DNA of 64,000 bases from VRUE01 sp963822295 (GCA_963822295.1 CAWGHD010000002.1:2294001-2358000); one strand, 5' to 3'; shown: positions 16,469 through 27,987, counted from the stretch's first letter. Notes: generated from the letters alone by a model not told the origin. Program-made: numbers and translations.

Positions 16469-19163
16469 GTTGCCCATCCGCAAGCTCCTCATCTCGGGGA
16501 TCCTCGCGATCGCCGCCGCGGCTCTCTTCGCCGGGACCGCCTCCGCCGCGACGGGGATCACCTCGTTCAGTGCCGAACCGACCACCACGCAGGCGGGAGG
16601 ACACCCTGACCTGATCGTCAGATCCAGTTGGCTCGGGCGTGACGATGCCCCGAAAGATCCCTGCGAATGCGACGACGGGCGGATCCTCTCCTTCCACTAT
16701 CCGACCGGCTTCATCGGCAACCCTCACGCCCTGCCGATCTGCACGCAGACCGAGTTCAACCTCGCGAACTGTCCTGAGGCAGCTCAGATCGGTGTCGTCT
16801 ATGTCGGCGTATTCGGAGAGTTCGTGCCGCTGTACAACCTCGAGCCCCATCCGGATCAGGCCGGCCTCGTCGGCTTCACGATCCCGATCACGGGGGCGGC
16901 TGCGCTGATCGAGCTCTCGGGAAGGACCGAGAGCGACTACGGGCTCGACACCACCAGCGCGCCGATCTTTCACCTCGGACCGCTGGGCGAACTCGACTTC
17001 ACGATCTGGGGAGTGCCCGCCGACCCCAGCCACGACCTGCTCCGCTTTCGCACGCCGCTGGTGGGGATCGGAACCTGCGGAGGGGGGTTCGGAGGCCCGT
17101 GCCAAGCGCCGACCACCGACACGGTCTCGCCGGTTCCGCCCGCTCCCTACCTCCAGAACCCGACCACCTGCGGGGTTCCTCTCACCGCGAGCATGGACCT
17201 GACGTACTACAACGGCGACGAGCACCACGCCGATTCCCCCTGGCCGGCGACCACCGGTTGCCAGCAGCTCGGCTTCAACCCGAGCCTCACCGTCACTCCG
17301 ACCACCACCCAGGCCGACTCCCCCAGCGGAATCGACATCGAGCTCAGGGTCCCCCAGCCCCAGAGCGCGACGACCCCCTCGCCGTCCGAGATCCGGGCCG
17401 TCACCCTGACCCTTCCCCAGGGCTTCTCCATCAACCCGAACGCCGCCGACGGAAAGCTCACCTGCTCCGATGCGCAGACCTCGATCGGCACCCGCGAACC
17501 GGCGAGGTGCCCGGAGTTCGCCAAGATCGGCACCGTCTCGATCGACAACTCGGCCCTGCCCGGCCCGATCGAGGGCGGGATGTATCTCGGCGAGCCGAAG
17601 TCGGGAGACCGCTACCGGCTGATCCTCACCGCCAGCGGCTTCGCGACCCACGCGAAGCTCGCCTCGACCGTCACCGCCGATCCCGAAACGGGCCAGCTCG
17701 TCTCCCGGTTCACTGATCTGCCTCAGACGCCCGTTCAGGGGCTGGACATGCATTTCTTCGGCTCCGAGCGCGGCCTCCTCGCGACCCCGACCAGATGCGG
17801 CACCTACGTCGTGAAAAGCGAGTTCGTCCCCTGGAACTCGGACCTCCCCGCGCAGACCTCGACCAGTTCATTCACCATCGATTCCGGCCCGGGTGGCGGC
17901 CCCTGTCCGCAGGGCCCGCGCCCGTTCACACCCGAGTTCTCCGCCGGCAGCGTCAACTCGACTGCCGGCATGCACGCCCCCTTCGCCCTCCGGGTCGATC
18001 GCGAGGATGGCGAACAGGGAGTCGCCGGCATAACCCTGAAGACCCCATCGGGGTTCTCCGCGACGCTGAAAGGGCTCTCCTACTGTCCGGAGTCGGGGAT
18101 CGAGAGGCTCTCGAGCGCCGGCCACATTGGGCTCGCCGAGCAGTTCATCCCCTCCTGTCCGCAATCGAGCCGCGTCGGCTCGGCGCTCGCGGGCGCGGGC
18201 GCCGGAAGCCGGCCCCTGCATGTGCCAGGTGACGTCTACCTCGCCGGTCCCTACAAAGGCGCCCCGCTCAGCCTCCTCGCGGTCGTGCCGGCGGTCTCGG
18301 GGCCATACGACCTCGGCAACGTCGCGGTCAGGGTCGCGCTCCACGTCGATCCCAACAGCGCCCAGGTCACCGCGATCGCTGATCCCCTGCCGCAGATTCT
18401 CGAGGGCATCCCGCTTCGCACCCGCACGATCCAGGTGGTGCTGGACCGCTCCGGGTTCACCCTCAACCCGACCAACTGCGACCCCTCCTCGGTCGACGCC
18501 TCGCTCAGCGGTGACGAAGGCGCCGCGACCGCCCGGAGCGCTCTCTTCCAGGTCGCCAACTGCGCCGATCTCCCCTACGCGCCGAGCCTCAGCCTGAGGC
18601 TCACCGGAGGGCTCAAACGTCGCGGGCACCCCGCGATCCATGCTGTCCTCAAGGCCAAGCGGGGCGAAGCCAACAGCCGCAGAATCTCGGTCACCCTGCC
18701 CAAAGGCGAGCTCCTCGACAACTCCCAGATCGGCGCCGTCTGCACCAAGGTCGCCTTCGCCCGCGACGCCTGCCCGGCCAGCTCAAGGCTGGGGCGCGTG
18801 GTGGCGATCTCACCGCTCCTCGACGCACCGCTCAGCGGCTCGATCTATCTGCGCTCATCCTCAAACGAGCTACCCGACCTCGCCCTCGACCTCGAGGGCC
18901 AGTTCGAGATCGAGGCGAGCGCCCGCATCGACAGCATCAATGAGCGCCTTCGCGCCACCTTCGAGACGATCCCCGACGTCCCGATCTCGCAGATCACCGT
19001 CGACCTGCTCGGTGGCTCAAAGGGCCTGCTCGAAAACAGCGAGAGCCTCTGCGGGTCGGCCAAGAAGGCTGTCGTGAGGATGAGGGGCCAGAACGGGGTC
19101 AGGTTGAACCGGAAGGTCAAGCTTCAGGCCGCGTGCGGCGCCCAACGGAAAGGTGCACGATGA
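16461..19163 (+). CDS. Large secreted protein of unrecognised family (surface gene C)
   Basis: 900 residues from ATG 16461 (MAELPIRKLLISGILAIAAA, a signal peptide). I do not recognise a named domain. It is a clear paralogue of gene E: both have TTTQAGGHPDL after the signal, a GNPHALPIC-type Cys block, LPQGFSINPNAADGKLTCSD, IGTVSIDNSALPGPIEGGMY, a Gly/Pro linker GPRPFTPEFSAGS, and HVDPNSAQVTAIADPLPQIL. Regular paired cysteines and predicted beta-strands suggest several Ig-like beta domains cross-linked by disulfides. The C terminus is basic. It sits between two propeller genes (B and D) with overlapping stops and starts, so it may assemble with them on the cell surface. Confidence 0.75.
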   Translation: MAELPIRKLLISGILAIAAAALFAGTASAATGITSFSAEPTTTQAGGHPDLIVRSSWLGRDDAPKDPCECDDGRILSFHYPTGFIGNPHALPICTQTEFNLANCPEAAQIGVVYVGVFGEFVPLYNLEPHPDQAGLVGFTIPITGAAALIELSGRTESDYGLDTTSAPIFHLGPLGELDFTIWGVPADPSHDLLRFRTPLVGIGTCGGGFGGPCQAPTTDTVSPVPPAPYLQNPTTCGVPLTASMDLTYYNGDEHHADSPWPATTGCQQLGFNPSLTVTPTTTQADSPSGIDIELRVPQPQSATTPSPSEIRAVTLTLPQGFSINPNAADGKLTCSDAQTSIGTREPARCPEFAKIGTVSIDNSALPGPIEGGMYLGEPKSGDRYRLILTASGFATHAKLASTVTADPETGQLVSRFTDLPQTPVQGLDMHFFGSERGLLATPTRCGTYVVKSEFVPWNSDLPAQTSTSSFTIDSGPGGGPCPQGPRPFTPEFSAGSVNSTAGMHAPFALRVDREDGEQGVAGITLKTPSGFSATLKGLSYCPESGIERLSSAGHIGLAEQFIPSCPQSSRVGSALAGAGAGSRPLHVPGDVYLAGPYKGAPLSLLAVVPAVSGPYDLGNVAVRVALHVDPNSAQVTAIADPLPQILEGIPLRTRTIQVVLDRSGFTLNPTNCDPSSVDASLSGDEGAATARSALFQVANCADLPYAPSLSLRLTGGLKRRGHPAIHAVLKAKRGEANSRRISVTLPKGELLDNSQIGAVCTKVAFARDACPASSRLGRVVAISPLLDAPLSGSIYLRSSSNELPDLALDLEGQFEIEASARIDSINERLRATFETIPDVPISQITVDLLGGSKGLLENSESLCGSAKKAVVRMRGQNGVRLNRKVKLQAACGAQRKGAR

Positions 19164-22100
19164 GCGCGGCCTCTCTCCTCCGTCGCCTGTCTGCCGCCGC
19201 GGCGGCCCTCGCGCTCCTGGCGGTCGCAGTGGTTCCGACGGCGTCGGCTCGCCAGCTCACCCCTTACGCCTGGAACAGCTCCTTCAACGGCGCCGGCTCG
19301 ACGGCCGGTGCGTTCAGCATCAAACTCGGTCCGCTCGCCATCCACCAGGCAAGCGGGCAGGTCTACGTCGTCGACAAAGCGATCAATACGGAACAGACCG
19401 GCGCCAGCGACTGGGTCAGTCGCTTCAGCGCATCCGGGGTACCGGCCCCGTTCTCCGGGCTCGGGGGCGCGAGCTCGCTCGACACCGGCAACGTAAGCGG
19501 CGTCGAAACGCCCTTGAAATTCGACGTGGGGGTCGACAACACGGCCGGCGCCGACAGCTTCTACGTCCTCAACAGTGCCAACAACGCCATCCGCTCCTAC
19601 ACGCTCTCGGGCCTGCCGCGTCCCGGCTTCCCGGTGTTCCGGGCGGGCTCCGAAGCGCTCGCGGTGGGCCCGCAGGGGATCGTGTCGGTCAACAACGCTC
19701 TCTACGGTCCTGCCGGTCAGTTCCTGGGCGAAGCCGGCTTTTCGGGAAACGCCATGGCTATAGCCGTCGACAGCCTCGGTTACTTCTACGTATCGACCAT
19801 CAACAACGGCGTCGACAAATACAGCCCGCAGGGCGACCATCTGTTCAACCTGACCGATGGCTACGTAACCGCTGTGGCGGTGGATCCGTCCACCGACCAT
19901 GTATTCACCCTCGACCCCTTCAGTGCTTCCGGCGAGATCGTCGAGTACGACTCGCAGGGCGTGCCGCTTTCAACCTTCGGCGACAAACCGTCACCGGGGT
20001 TCACCGCAATCGGCCCACCTGCCCAGGGAATCGCCGTTAATGCACAGACCCACGAGGTCTATGTCGCGAACGTACGCCCCGGTGACGGCGGGGGTCGCGT
20101 CGAGATCTTCTCGCCACAGCCCCAGATCACCGTCCCAGACGCCACCACCGGCACCGCGGACCCGACTCCAAATAGCGCGGTCCTGCACGCGGTGGTCAAT
20201 GCTGCTGGGGTGCCGACCAAAGACTGCAAATTCGAATGGGGAACCACCAGCTCCTACGGGAAACTCGCGACCTGCGACCAAGGCACCGTGTTCACCGGCA
20301 GCGGCGACAACTCCGTGACCGCGTCGGTGGCGGGTCCGTTGACGCTTGGACAGACCTATCACTACCGGATCGCCACGAAGAACGCGAACCTTGCCAATGG
20401 CAGCGAGGTCTACTCCTTCGGCCTCGACCGCACCTTCCAGGCTCAGGGCCCCCCGTCGAGCGACGGCGAGTTCGTCAGCGACGTCAACACCGACGGGGCA
20501 CTGCTGCACGCCTCGATCGACCCGAACGGCGGCGATACGACATACCAGTTCGAGTACACCACCGAGGCGGACTTCGAAGCCAACGGCTTCGCCAACGCTC
20601 TCAGCGCCCCGACCGGCGGAGATCCTCTCGGCTCGAACATGGGCTCTCAAGACGTCAGCACGGTCGTTGCCGGGCTCAGCCCCGATACCTCCTACCGCTA
20701 CCGGGTGGTGCCGACGAACGCCAACTCGAGCACCCCGGGGGTTCCGCACTCTTTCAAGACCTTCGCTGTCAATCCGATCGACACCTGCGGCAATGCACAG
20801 GTCCGGCAACAGACCGAAGCCTCCTTGCTCTTCGACTGTCGAGCCTACGAGCTGGTTTCGTCATCGAACACTGGTGGCTATGACGTCGCCTCGGATCTCG
20901 CCCCTGGGCATGCGCCGCTCCCACCGGGCCCCCGCGCTGCCGACCGCCTTCTCTACACCGTCAATTTCGGCGCGATCCCCGGCATCGCCGGTAGCCCCAC
21001 GAACTACGGCTCCGACCCCTACGTGGCGATCCGTGACCAGGAGGGCAAACGTTGGGAGACCGCCTATGTCGGCCTTCCCGCAGACGGCATGGCCGCCGCC
21101 GGCGCCTTCGGATCGCCGCTCCTCGGCAGCGACGACGGCCTGCGGGTCTTCGCATTCGGCGGTAGCGGCATCTGCGCGCCCTGCTTTGCCGACGGTTCCA
21201 CCAACGTCCCCCTCCGCCTTGCCGACGGCAGCCTCGTCAAGGGCATGGCCGGCACGCTCGACCCTGCCGCGGACCCGTCCGGCGGCATCGCCAAGCCGCT
21301 CTCCGCCGATGGCTCGCACTTCGTCTTCAGCTCGGTCGAGCCGTTCGAGGGCGGGCCGGTCTCGGTCGGGGAAGTCTCCATATACGACCGTGATCTGACC
21401 TCGGGCGAGACCCAGGTCGTCTCCACCCTGCCCAGCGGTGCGGTGATCCCCGGTGGATTGCCGGGCTCACCCGACGTCGTCGAGCTCGACATCTCCTCCG
21501 ACGGCTCGCGTGTCCTCGTCGCACAGAAGGTCGCTACCGACGGCGCGGGCAACGACCTCCACCACCCCTACCTCCACATCGGAACCTCGCCGAACACGGT
21601 CGATCTCGCCGAAGGGACCACCACCGGGGTCCTCTACGCCGGGATGAGCGCGGACGGCACCAGGATCTTCTACTCGACCGACGACCAGCTGGCGATCGAA
21701 GACGCCGACCACAGCGCCGATATCTACGAAGCGCGTGTCGACGGCCTTGGAAGCGCCGACCTGCGCCTGGTTTCGATCGCATCGGGAGGGCCGAGCAACC
21801 AGGACGCCTGCGCACCACCCGAGACCGCCGAGTCCGCGGCCTGGAACAAGCCTGATACTGCTTCGGAAGGCCCGGACTGCAGCGCGGTGCCCCTGGCCGG
21901 CGGAGCGGGCGTTGCCTCTGACGGCACGCTCTTTTTCCTCAGCCCGGAGCAGTTGGACGGCGCCGCCGGCATCTTCGAGCAGCCCAACCTCTACGTCGTC
22001 GAACCAGGCGCCGCGGGCCCGCGCTTCGTCTCGACCGTCGACTCCAGCCTCGTCAGGCCGCCGAAGCCGTTGCCCGGTCGCCCCTTGCTCCAGGCTGCCC

Positions 22101-23613
22101 TCATCAGCCGGTCAGAGCGGGGCCACGGGTGTGGCGGTCGACAAAGCCGGCTCCCTTTACGTCCTCAACAACGGCAATGGCCGCGTTCGCAAGTACAACG
22201 CGGCGGGCACCCTCCAGAACTACACTGCCGGCACCAATGCGGGGTCCAACAACCTGACAGGGGTCGACGCGCCGACCGGCGCCTTCTCCTTCGAAGCGGG
22301 GGCTCCCGTGCAGATCGCCGTCGACCGCGACAACGGCTACCTCTACGTCCCCGACTACAAAGACAACGTCGTCAACAGGTTCGCGACGACCGGCGCCTAC
22401 CTCTCCCAGGTATCGGTCACCCAGCCGACCGGGGTCGCCGTCAACCCCGCCAATGGTCAGCTCTATGTCGCCAGCGGCGCCGGAGCGGTGCAGGTCTTCG
22501 CCTCCACGGGAAGCCCGGTCGCCGCCCTGCCCGTGACCGCCACCGCGATCGCGGTCGGCCGGGAGGGACGCCTCTACGGCGTCCAGGCCGGCAAAGTGAG
22601 CGCCTACGACTCCGCCACCGGCGCCTTCGTCGAGGACATCGTCGCCAGCGGTGCGAAAGACGTCGCCGTCGACGTCTCCGGCGTCTACCCGTACGACGGT
22701 CAGCTCTACGTCAACCTGGCGACGCAGATCGCCGTCTTCGACCAGGACGGAGACCCGATCCAGACCTTCACGGGCACCGAATTCACGAGCTCGGTCGGGA
22801 TTGCCGTCGGTGCCAACCACCACGCATATGCCTCGCGGCTCGGACCCAGGGTGGTCGAGTTCGGCTTCTCCGACCCTCCCTATGCGGCGATTGAGAGTCC
22901 CACGGTTCTCCACGCAGCGGGACAGGTCGAGACCCGTGACACCTCGGACTTCCAGATCTCAGCCGACGGGCGCTACGCGGTCTTCCCAACCCGGCTGGAA
23001 TTGAGCGAATACGAAAACCGCGGCCACTCCGAGATCTACCGCTACGACGCCGAGCAGGACCAGCTCGACTGCGTTTCCTGCACGCCGAGCGGAGCGATCA
23101 CGACCACCGACACGTTGCTCGCCTCGAACGGCCTCAACCTCACCGACGACGGGCGTGTCTTCTTCACCTCCTCCGAGCCCCTGGTGCTGCGCGACACAAA
23201 CGCGAAGAAGGATGCCTACCAGTGGTCGGACGGCAGGACCCAGCTGATCTCCACCGGCGCGAGCGCCTCGGACTCCGGTCTGCTCACCGTCTCGGCCGAC
23301 GGGACCGACGCCTTCTTCTTCACACGCCAGGTCCTCGTCCCCGCTGACCAAAACGGCGGTCGGATGAAGATCTACGACGCTCGCTCGGGGGGCGGCTTCC
23401 TCACCCTGCCCCGCCCAGCAGGGCTGCAAGGCCTCCGACGAGTGCCACGGAGCGGGATCTCCCAGTCCTCCGCCGCCCAACATCAAGACGGTGACCGGTG
23501 CCGGCCAACTTCCGGGCACCGTCCCGAGAAAACCCTGTCGCCGCGGATTCCGCAAGAAGCGGGGTGGCAAGATGCGAGAAGAAGCAACGACGCCGCAATC
23601 GCAAGGCCCGTAA
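19160..23613 (+). pseudogene. Giant secreted propeller protein (surface gene D), interrupted and frame-shifted
   Basis: Starts at ATG 19160, overlapping the stop of gene C (ATGA). Signal peptide, NHL-like blades, two TYHYRIATKNA/TSYRYRVVPTNA modules and the Cys block TCGNAQVRQQTEASLLFDCR (as in gene B) are intact to about 22,050. Between about 22,050 and 22,110 the frame changes and a new NHL propeller module begins (GATGVAVDKAGSLYVLNNGN), running to about 22,890. The PD40-like part then resumes (VETRDTSDFQISADGRYAVF) in the new frame. Further breaks near 23,415, 23,575 and 23,609 are each repaired by adding 2 or 4 bases of CG repeat. The repaired tail is GFRKKRGGK... ending at the TAA at 23,611. 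In its given form it cannot yield a full protein. Confidence 0.75.
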
Positions 23614-23626
23614 CGGCAGGTCCGAA

Positions 23627-26387
23627 ATGGCTGAGCTCCGGAGGCAGCGATCCGCACCCCGCCTCGGTCTGGCGCTGGCGAGCGCTCTGCTCCTGAGCAT
23701 GGCTCTCTGCTCGGCGGCGCATGCGGCGCAGGGTGTGAGCGTCTTCTCGGTCGGTTCCTCGACGACCCAGGCGGGCGGCCACCCCGACCTCACCACCACC
23801 TTCGGGCTCGAAGACCCCGGCCAGCCCGAGGTCGCGAAGGACATCGTCGATCGACCTCCCGGCCGGGGTCTTCGGCAACCCCGGCGCGATCGTCCGCTGC
23901 GCCTCCGCCGACTTTGCGCTCAATCAGTGCGGCTCCGGCTCCCAGGCCGGCCTGATCACCCTCTACGCGAACTACGCAGGCGACGAAAACTTCCTCCTCG
24001 GCACGGCCCCCGTCTACAACCTTCAGGTCGACGGTTCGGATCAAACCGCTCTACTGTCCTTCGTCGCCCCCGTGGTGAACGTCCCGATCTCGATCCCGGT
24101 CACCGTCCGCACCGGCTCCGACTATGGGCTGCGCCTCACGGTCTCGGGTATCCCCCAGATCATTCCTCTGGCATTTGCGGAGATCACCATCTGGGGCTTT
24201 CCGGCGGCCTCCGAACACGATGTCGACCGCTTCTACCCGGGAACCTCCGGATCGCCGCCCGGGTGCCCCGGCCTGGCGGACACGAGCTGTCTCTCGGTTC
24301 CGCATCCCGACGGCGGTCAGGTCGTGCGGCCGTTCACCGACAACCCGACTATCTGCACCGGCCAACCGCTTCCGGTCTCGCTCGACGTTCTCACCTACCA
24401 GGACCCCGGTCATCCCACGCACGCCGATGCCGGCTATCCCCCGACCACGGGTTGCGAGAAACAACGCTTCGACCCGGTCGTCTCAATCGGCCTGACCACC
24501 GACGAGACGGACTCGCCCTCCGGGCTCGACCTGCGCCTGCTCGCCGACCAGTTCCTCGACATCGCACCGTCGCCGTCCCAGCTTCGCTCGGCGACCGTGA
24601 CCTTGCCTGAGGGTCTCTCGATCAACCCGGACGCCGCCGATGGTCAGACCGCCTGTACCGACGCCCAGGCCAACTTCGGCGCGGATGCGGCCGCAGCCTG
24701 TCCCGACAACTCGAAAATCGGCACGGTCGAGGTTCGCACCCCTGCCCTGGAAGGGCCGCTCGAGGGGTCTCTGTACATCGGCGAGCCGATGCCCGACGAC
24801 CAATACCGGTTGTTCATGGTCTTCGAGGGCTTCGGCATCCACGCCAAGCTCTTCGCCTCGATCAAGCCGCACCCCTTGACGGGCCAGCTGACGATCACCA
24901 TGGTGGACCTGCCCCAGGTTCCGTTCGAGGAATTCAACCTCCATCTCTTCGCCTCCGATCGTGGTCTGGTTGCCACTCCGACCACGTGCCGTATCTACAA
25001 CGCCGACGTTCACTTCGTTCCTTGGAACGATCGCCTCGCTCCGCAGCGAGCGAACCCCACATTCGGCCTCAGCTCCGGCCCGAACGGGCGCACCTGCCCG
25101 GGTGAAGTCCGTCCCTTCCAGCCGCGCCTCGTCGCCGGCACCTCCAATCCCCTCGCCGGCGACTTCTCCTCGTTCACCCTCAGGCTCGACCGCGATGACG
25201 GCGACCAGTTCCTGGGCGACCTCAACTTCAGGATGCCGCCGGGCTTCACCGGCTCCCTCCGGGGAATCGACTACTGCCCGGAGGCTTCGATCACCGCCGC
25301 TGCGCAGAGCCTCGGCCGCACGGAGCAGGCCGCTCCGAGTTGTCCCGCCTCTTCGCAGATCGGCACGACGAACGTGGCCGCCGGGCCCGGCTCGCACCCC
25401 TTCCACGCCATCGGCAAGATGTATCTCTCCGGCCCGCTCAAAGGGGCGCCCTTGAGCCTCGCGGCGGTGACGCCGGCTCTCGCCGGCCCATACGACTACG
25501 GCGTCGTGGTCGTGCGAGTCGCCCTCCACATCGACCCCCAGACGGCGCAGGTCTCCGCCGTGTCCGACACGGTTCCCTCGATCATCGGCGGCATCCCGAT
25601 CCGCATGCGTTCGATCCAGGTCAACATCGACAAGCCCAACTTCACGATCAACCCGACTAACTGCTCGCCCTTCACAGTTGACAGCCAAGGGATCGGCGAC
25701 CAAGGCACGGTGACCGACTTCTCGAGCTACTTCCAGGTCGTCAACTGCGCCCGGCTGGCCTTCAAGCCGAAGATGACCATGCGCCAGGTCAGTGGGCGGA
25801 AGAACACGAAACGAGCGAGGAACCCGCAGCTCAAATTCGACCTACGCACCCGCCCGGGCGACGCCAACGTCAAATCGATCTCGGTGACGCTCTCCCACGC
25901 CTTTGAGATCGATCAGCGCCACCTCGGCAACATCTGCTCCGAGAAAGAGCTGACCGAAAAACAGTGTGCCGGCCGCACACCGATCGGCGAGGCAACGACC
26001 GCCACGCCGTTGCTCGACCAGCCGTTGACCGGGCCGGTGTACGCGGTCTCGGGCTCGGGCGGCCTGCCTCGCCTCGCCTTCATCCTCAACGGCCAGGTCA
26101 ATCTCGTCCCGCGCGCCGACACGAGAACGGTCAGGGGCCGCCTGCAGACAACCGTGCCGGTGATCCCCGATGCTCCGATTGGTCACTTCAGACTCACCGT
26201 CTTTGGCGGCAAGACCGGCTATTTGATTAACACTCGTGATATTTGCGTTCATAGGCCGGTCACCAAAATCGCCTATACCGGCCAGAACGGCAAGACGCGC
26301 ACCGAGAACGTCAGGCTCAAGGCGGCCTGCGGCAAGAAGAAGGCGAGTAGCAAGAAATCCAAGCGCCACCGCCGCTCCATCAAGTAG
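23627..26387 (+). pseudogene. Large secreted protein paralogous to gene C (surface gene E), one frame break
   Basis: Begins MAELRRQRSAPRLGLALASA with a signal peptide ending AHAA, then SVGSSTTQAGGHPDL as in gene C. Near 23,850 the frame changes, and the protein resumes as DLPAGVFGNPGAIVRCAS and continues uninterrupted to the stop at 26,387. Adding one CG unit in TCGACC (giving TCGCGACC) restores a single frame. The rest matches gene C block by block: LPEGLSINPDAADGQTACTD, IGTVEVRTPALEGPLEGSLY, GEVRPFQPRLVAGTSNPLAG, HIDPQTAQVSAVSDTVPSII. It ends in a Lys/Arg/Ser tail (KKKASSKKSKRHRRSIK). If the break is a sequence error, the true product has about 920 residues. Confidence 0.78.
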
Positions 26388-26461
26388 CCGGCTCCGATGG
26401 CCCAGGCCGTTCGAATTATGGGGGCGAGGTCAACGCCCCCGCGGATCACAGCTAGGTTCGG

Positions 26462-27841
26462 TTGCGTTTTCTAGAAGTGGAACCGCTCTGTCTAACCTCT
26501 TCCTGCCGCGCCGATCTCGGCCGGCGCTGGGCGACACGCGTCTTGGTCCAAGCGGCCCTTCTCCTCGCGGCGATTGCACTCGTCTCGATTCCAAGCTCGG
26601 CGAGCGCAGCCGTCTACTGGGGCTCTCATCGCGACGGCGTCGGCGCCGCCAACCTCGACGGCACGGGACCGCAGTGGGACTACTTCTACTCGCTAGAAGC
26701 CACAGGGCCCGGCTGCGGGGTAGCGGTCAACTCCGAATACCTCTATTGGGCTGCATCGGACGCCATCGTCCGCCGCAAATTCGACGGCGAGAACCTCTAC
26801 CCGCGCACCCTCCTCACCCGGCCCCAGGGCTTCTGTCGGTTTGCGATCGATCAGCAACACCTCTACTGGCTGGATCAGGGACCTCAGCCGGCAAGAGCGG
26901 ACTCGGTGGTACGAGCCAACCTCGACGGCTCCGGCGCTACCCCTCTTATCGGCGGCCTCGAAAAGCCCTGCGCCCTCGCCGTAGGCACGGAGTACATCTA
27001 CTGGATTGGAGGGGGCTACATCGGGCGGGCGACCCTCGACGGCACCGAAGTAGAGCGGAGGTTCATCCATCTCGCCTTCTTGGGTGGTGAATGCAGCCTC
27101 GCCGTCGGCGCCGACCATCTCTATTGGGAAGCGGGAGGGTCGATCGCTCGCGCCAGCCTCGACGGAGAGGAAGTGGAGCAAGGCTTCATCCCCTCGGTCG
27201 GCGATCTCAATGGCATCGCGGTCGACGAAGGCCACGTCTACTGGTCGACAAGGCCGGCAGGGATCGCCGCCATCGGCCGCGCGGGTCTTGACGGCAGCAG
27301 GGTCGAACCGACCTGGATCGCGGGTTCGACGAGTTCAAATTTCCGTGGCATCGCGGTCGATGCAAAACCGACGCCGCCCGAGCTCACCCTTCCCTCCCGG
27401 CCGATCAGGTTCAAAAGGGTGATCGAATACAACCTTCGCTCCGGCGCCGCCAGGCTCGGGGTGTTCGTGCCGCCCGGCACTCCCTTTGTGAATCCGCGCC
27501 TTCCGCCCGGGGGCCAGCTCTCGGTCACCTCGCCGGGCCTGAGTTGGAAGGTTTCCCAGAGCGACATCTCGCCCATCGGCGAGGGCGGCTACTTCCTGTG
27601 GTCCCTCCGTATCCGCTCGGGCGCGGGCGAGGTAGGCAAGCGAATTCGGTCCCAGTTGCGGCGCCGGGGCTGGGCCGCGGTCAATCTCCACCTCGAATAT
27701 AGCCGGGACCGCGCCTACCCCGTGAGCGGGAGGCGGCGCGTGATCCTGCGTCGCTACCGCGGCGCCAGGGCGGGCTGGATAAAGCACCCCCCGCGGCTGT
27801 CGAAGAAGTCCAACACTGTCACTTTCCAACACCGCCCATAG
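26462..27841 (+). CDS. Secreted YWTD/LDLR-class-B-like beta-propeller protein (first copy)
   Basis: About 459 residues with a TTG start at 26462; the exact start is uncertain. A hydrophobic export signal (LVQAALLLAAIALVSIPSSA) precedes six or so blades of the LYWxxx...IxRAxLDGt type: EYLYWAASDAIVRRKFDGE, HLYWLDQGP, YIYWIGGGYIGRATLDGTE, HLYWEAGGSIARASLDGEE, HVYWSTRPAGIAAIGRAGLD. These are typical YWTD repeats (also annotated DUF5050). The C-terminal 160 residues form a separate beta domain without a clear family. Likely an exported binding protein. Its paralogue follows at 28,284. Confidence 0.82.
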   Translation: MRFLEVEPLCLTSSCRADLGRRWATRVLVQAALLLAAIALVSIPSSASAAVYWGSHRDGVGAANLDGTGPQWDYFYSLEATGPGCGVAVNSEYLYWAASDAIVRRKFDGENLYPRTLLTRPQGFCRFAIDQQHLYWLDQGPQPARADSVVRANLDGSGATPLIGGLEKPCALAVGTEYIYWIGGGYIGRATLDGTEVERRFIHLAFLGGECSLAVGADHLYWEAGGSIARASLDGEEVEQGFIPSVGDLNGIAVDEGHVYWSTRPAGIAAIGRAGLDGSRVEPTWIAGSTSSNFRGIAVDAKPTPPELTLPSRPIRFKRVIEYNLRSGAARLGVFVPPGTPFVNPRLPPGGQLSVTSPGLSWKVSQSDISPIGEGGYFLWSLRIRSGAGEVGKRIRSQLRRRGWAAVNLHLEYSRDRAYPVSGRRRVILRRYRGARAGWIKHPPRLSKKSNTVTFQHRP

Positions 27842-27960
27842 TTCGCGGCAGCCACCTAACGTCTTGTCAATCGACTCACCCAGCGCATCGGGATCGAAGG
27901 CCGGCTTGTGTCGGGGCAGAAGGTTCCGAATAGCGACCAGTGCGAAGGAGGGCCTTACCC

Positions 27961-27987
27961 GACCTGCCATGCCCAAGGCCGTGAGGG
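27961..27987. repeat. Dispersed CGGCC-stem repeat, copy 1 (diverged)
   Basis: GACCTGCCATGCCCAAGGCC followed by GTGAGGG; matches the six-member repeat family whose core is a CGGCC ... GGCCG inverted repeat with a 12-base loop. The left arm here is changed (GACC). Confidence 0.6.

Noticed and set aside
14273..16588. Long minus-strand ORF opposite surface gene B
   Set aside because: Same reason: chance open frame on the complementary strand of a well-supported gene.
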